A stretch of DNA of 6,541 nt, from contig DMPQ01000298.1 of the NCBI GenBank assembly GCA_003455945.1, forward strand, positions 1,166 through 7,706. The letters run 5' to 3'. This stretch comes from Planctomycetaceae bacterium. Lineage in GTDB: Bacteria; Planctomycetota; Planctomycetia; Pirellulales; Pirellulaceae. Position numbers and translations under genes: made by a program. The notes under the pieces were generated by a model. That model made no database searches and had not been told where the DNA came from. It worked only from the letters and a program-made list of their open reading frames with translations. Below, piece by piece: positions 5,991 through 6,541 of this stretch (the first letter of the stretch is position 1; the number at the start of each line of letters is the position of its first letter).

Positions 5991-6541
5991 GTCCGTGGAT
6001 CTGGCCGCTGATCGCGTGGGGAATCGCCGCGGTGCTGATGGTCGCGGTCTGGATGCTGCAACGTCGGATCGGCGATGCGGGGATCGTCGACGTCGCTTGG
6101 ACGTACACGGTCGGCCTGTTCGGAGTCGCGTTTGCGGTGTTGGCCGACGGTCTCCCCGAGCGGCGTCTGGCGATCGGCATCATCGTCGCACTCTGGTCGT
6201 TGCGACTGGGGACGCACGTGCTGATCCGCGTGATGCGGCACGCCGAGGACGGACGCTATGTCACGCTCAAGCAACAGTGGGGCGATGCGGCGCAGCGGAA
6301 ACTCGCCCAGTTCTACCAGTACCAGGCGTTCGGAGCCGCGTTGTTCGCGATCCCGATGCTCGCCGCGTCGCTATCGGATCGACCGTTCGGATGGCACGAC
6401 ATCGCGGCGATCGTCATCGCCGTCGTCTCGTGGTCGGGTGAGGCGTGGGCCGATGCCCAACTGGCTCGCTTCAAGGCCGATCCGGCGAATCGCGGACAGG
6501 TCTGTCGCATCGGCTGGTGGCGACTGTCGCGACACCCCAAC
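5987..6541 (+). CDS. DUF1295 / steroid 5-alpha-reductase-like membrane protein (partial, 3' end outside window)
   Basis: An open frame of 185 codons runs from ATG at 5987 to the window edge with no stop, so the C-terminus is missing (about 70-80 residues judging by usual family length). Hydrophobic, membrane-spanning segments lie at about residues 4-23, 35-54, 61-80, 113-129 and 138-154. Family motifs are DAGIVDVAWT (30-39), EDGRY (87-91), FYQYQ (109-113) and the start of the NADPH-site signature, GWWRLSRHPN (176-185), which in relatives continues with Tyr. DUF1295 proteins belong to the isoprenylcysteine methyltransferase / steroid reductase superfamily and recur in flavoprotein-DUF1365-CFA clusters. 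A reductase step on modified acyl chains is a plausible but unproven role. The gene is translationally coupled to the methyltransferase (ATGA overlap), with CGGAG at 5974-5978, 8 bases upstream. Confidence 0.9.
   Translation, partial: MSPWIWPLIAWGIAAVLMVAVWMLQRRIGDAGIVDVAWTYTVGLFGVAFAVLADGLPERRLAIGIIVALWSLRLGTHVLIRVMRHAEDGRYVTLKQQWGDAAQRKLAQFYQYQAFGAALFAIPMLAASLSDRPFGWHDIAAIVIAVVSWSGEAWADAQLARFKADPANRGQVCRIGWWRLSRHPN

Noticed and set aside
5854..6441. 195-codon plus-strand frame overlapping the methyltransferase tail and the DUF1295 gene
   Set aside because: It is Arg-rich without motifs, whereas the frame starting at 5987 shows membrane segments and DUF1295 signatures.

Overview
This GC-rich window (roughly 60-65% G+C by eye, with strong use of G/C-ending codons) comes from a bacterial chromosome. 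The secreted PQQ-like beta-propeller protein with a WPQWRGP motif beside a MerR/B12-domain regulator suggests Planctomycetota. That assignment is an inference from gene style; the window holds no rRNA or marker gene that would settle it.

Layout: two genes on the minus strand occupy positions 23-2206. They are a MerR-type regulator with a cobalamin-binding-like sensor domain (2206 to 1313) and, 21 bases downstream of it, a secreted PQQ-like beta-propeller protein (1291 to 23). A 308-base divergent intergenic region (2207-2514) follows. It carries a good housekeeping-type promoter (TTGTCA, 17-base spacer, TAAAAC) pointing right, and some short repeats. From 2515 to the right edge runs a tightly packed plus-strand operon of four genes: an FAD-dependent amine-oxidase-type flavoprotein (2515-3792), a DUF1365 protein (3786-4556), a cyclopropane-fatty-acyl-phospholipid-synthase-family methyltransferase (4560-5990), and a DUF1295 / steroid-5-alpha-reductase-like membrane protein (from 5987, cut by the window edge). 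The junctions are a 7-base overlap, a 3-base gap and a 4-base ATGA overlap.

The flavoprotein / DUF1365 / CFA-family methyltransferase set is a known conserved module for modifying membrane fatty acids. Related genes lie in singlet-oxygen (RpoE-ChrR) regulons of alphaproteobacteria and in light-inducible regulons of LitR/CarH-type regulators. Relatives of the methyltransferase make methylated or furan fatty acids, and plant cyclopropane synthases fuse the flavoprotein and methyltransferase into one chain. The simplest model is that the divergent MerR/B12-domain regulator controls this lipid operon, perhaps in response to light or oxidative stress.

The most notable points are two sets of residue changes. 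The regulator appears to lack the histidine that ligates cobalamin and other CarH signature residues, so it may sense something other than adenosylcobalamin. The methyltransferase lacks two of the residues that bind bicarbonate in E. coli Cfa, which fits a methylating rather than ring-forming enzyme. No RNA gene, mobile element, CRISPR array or convincing terminator was seen.
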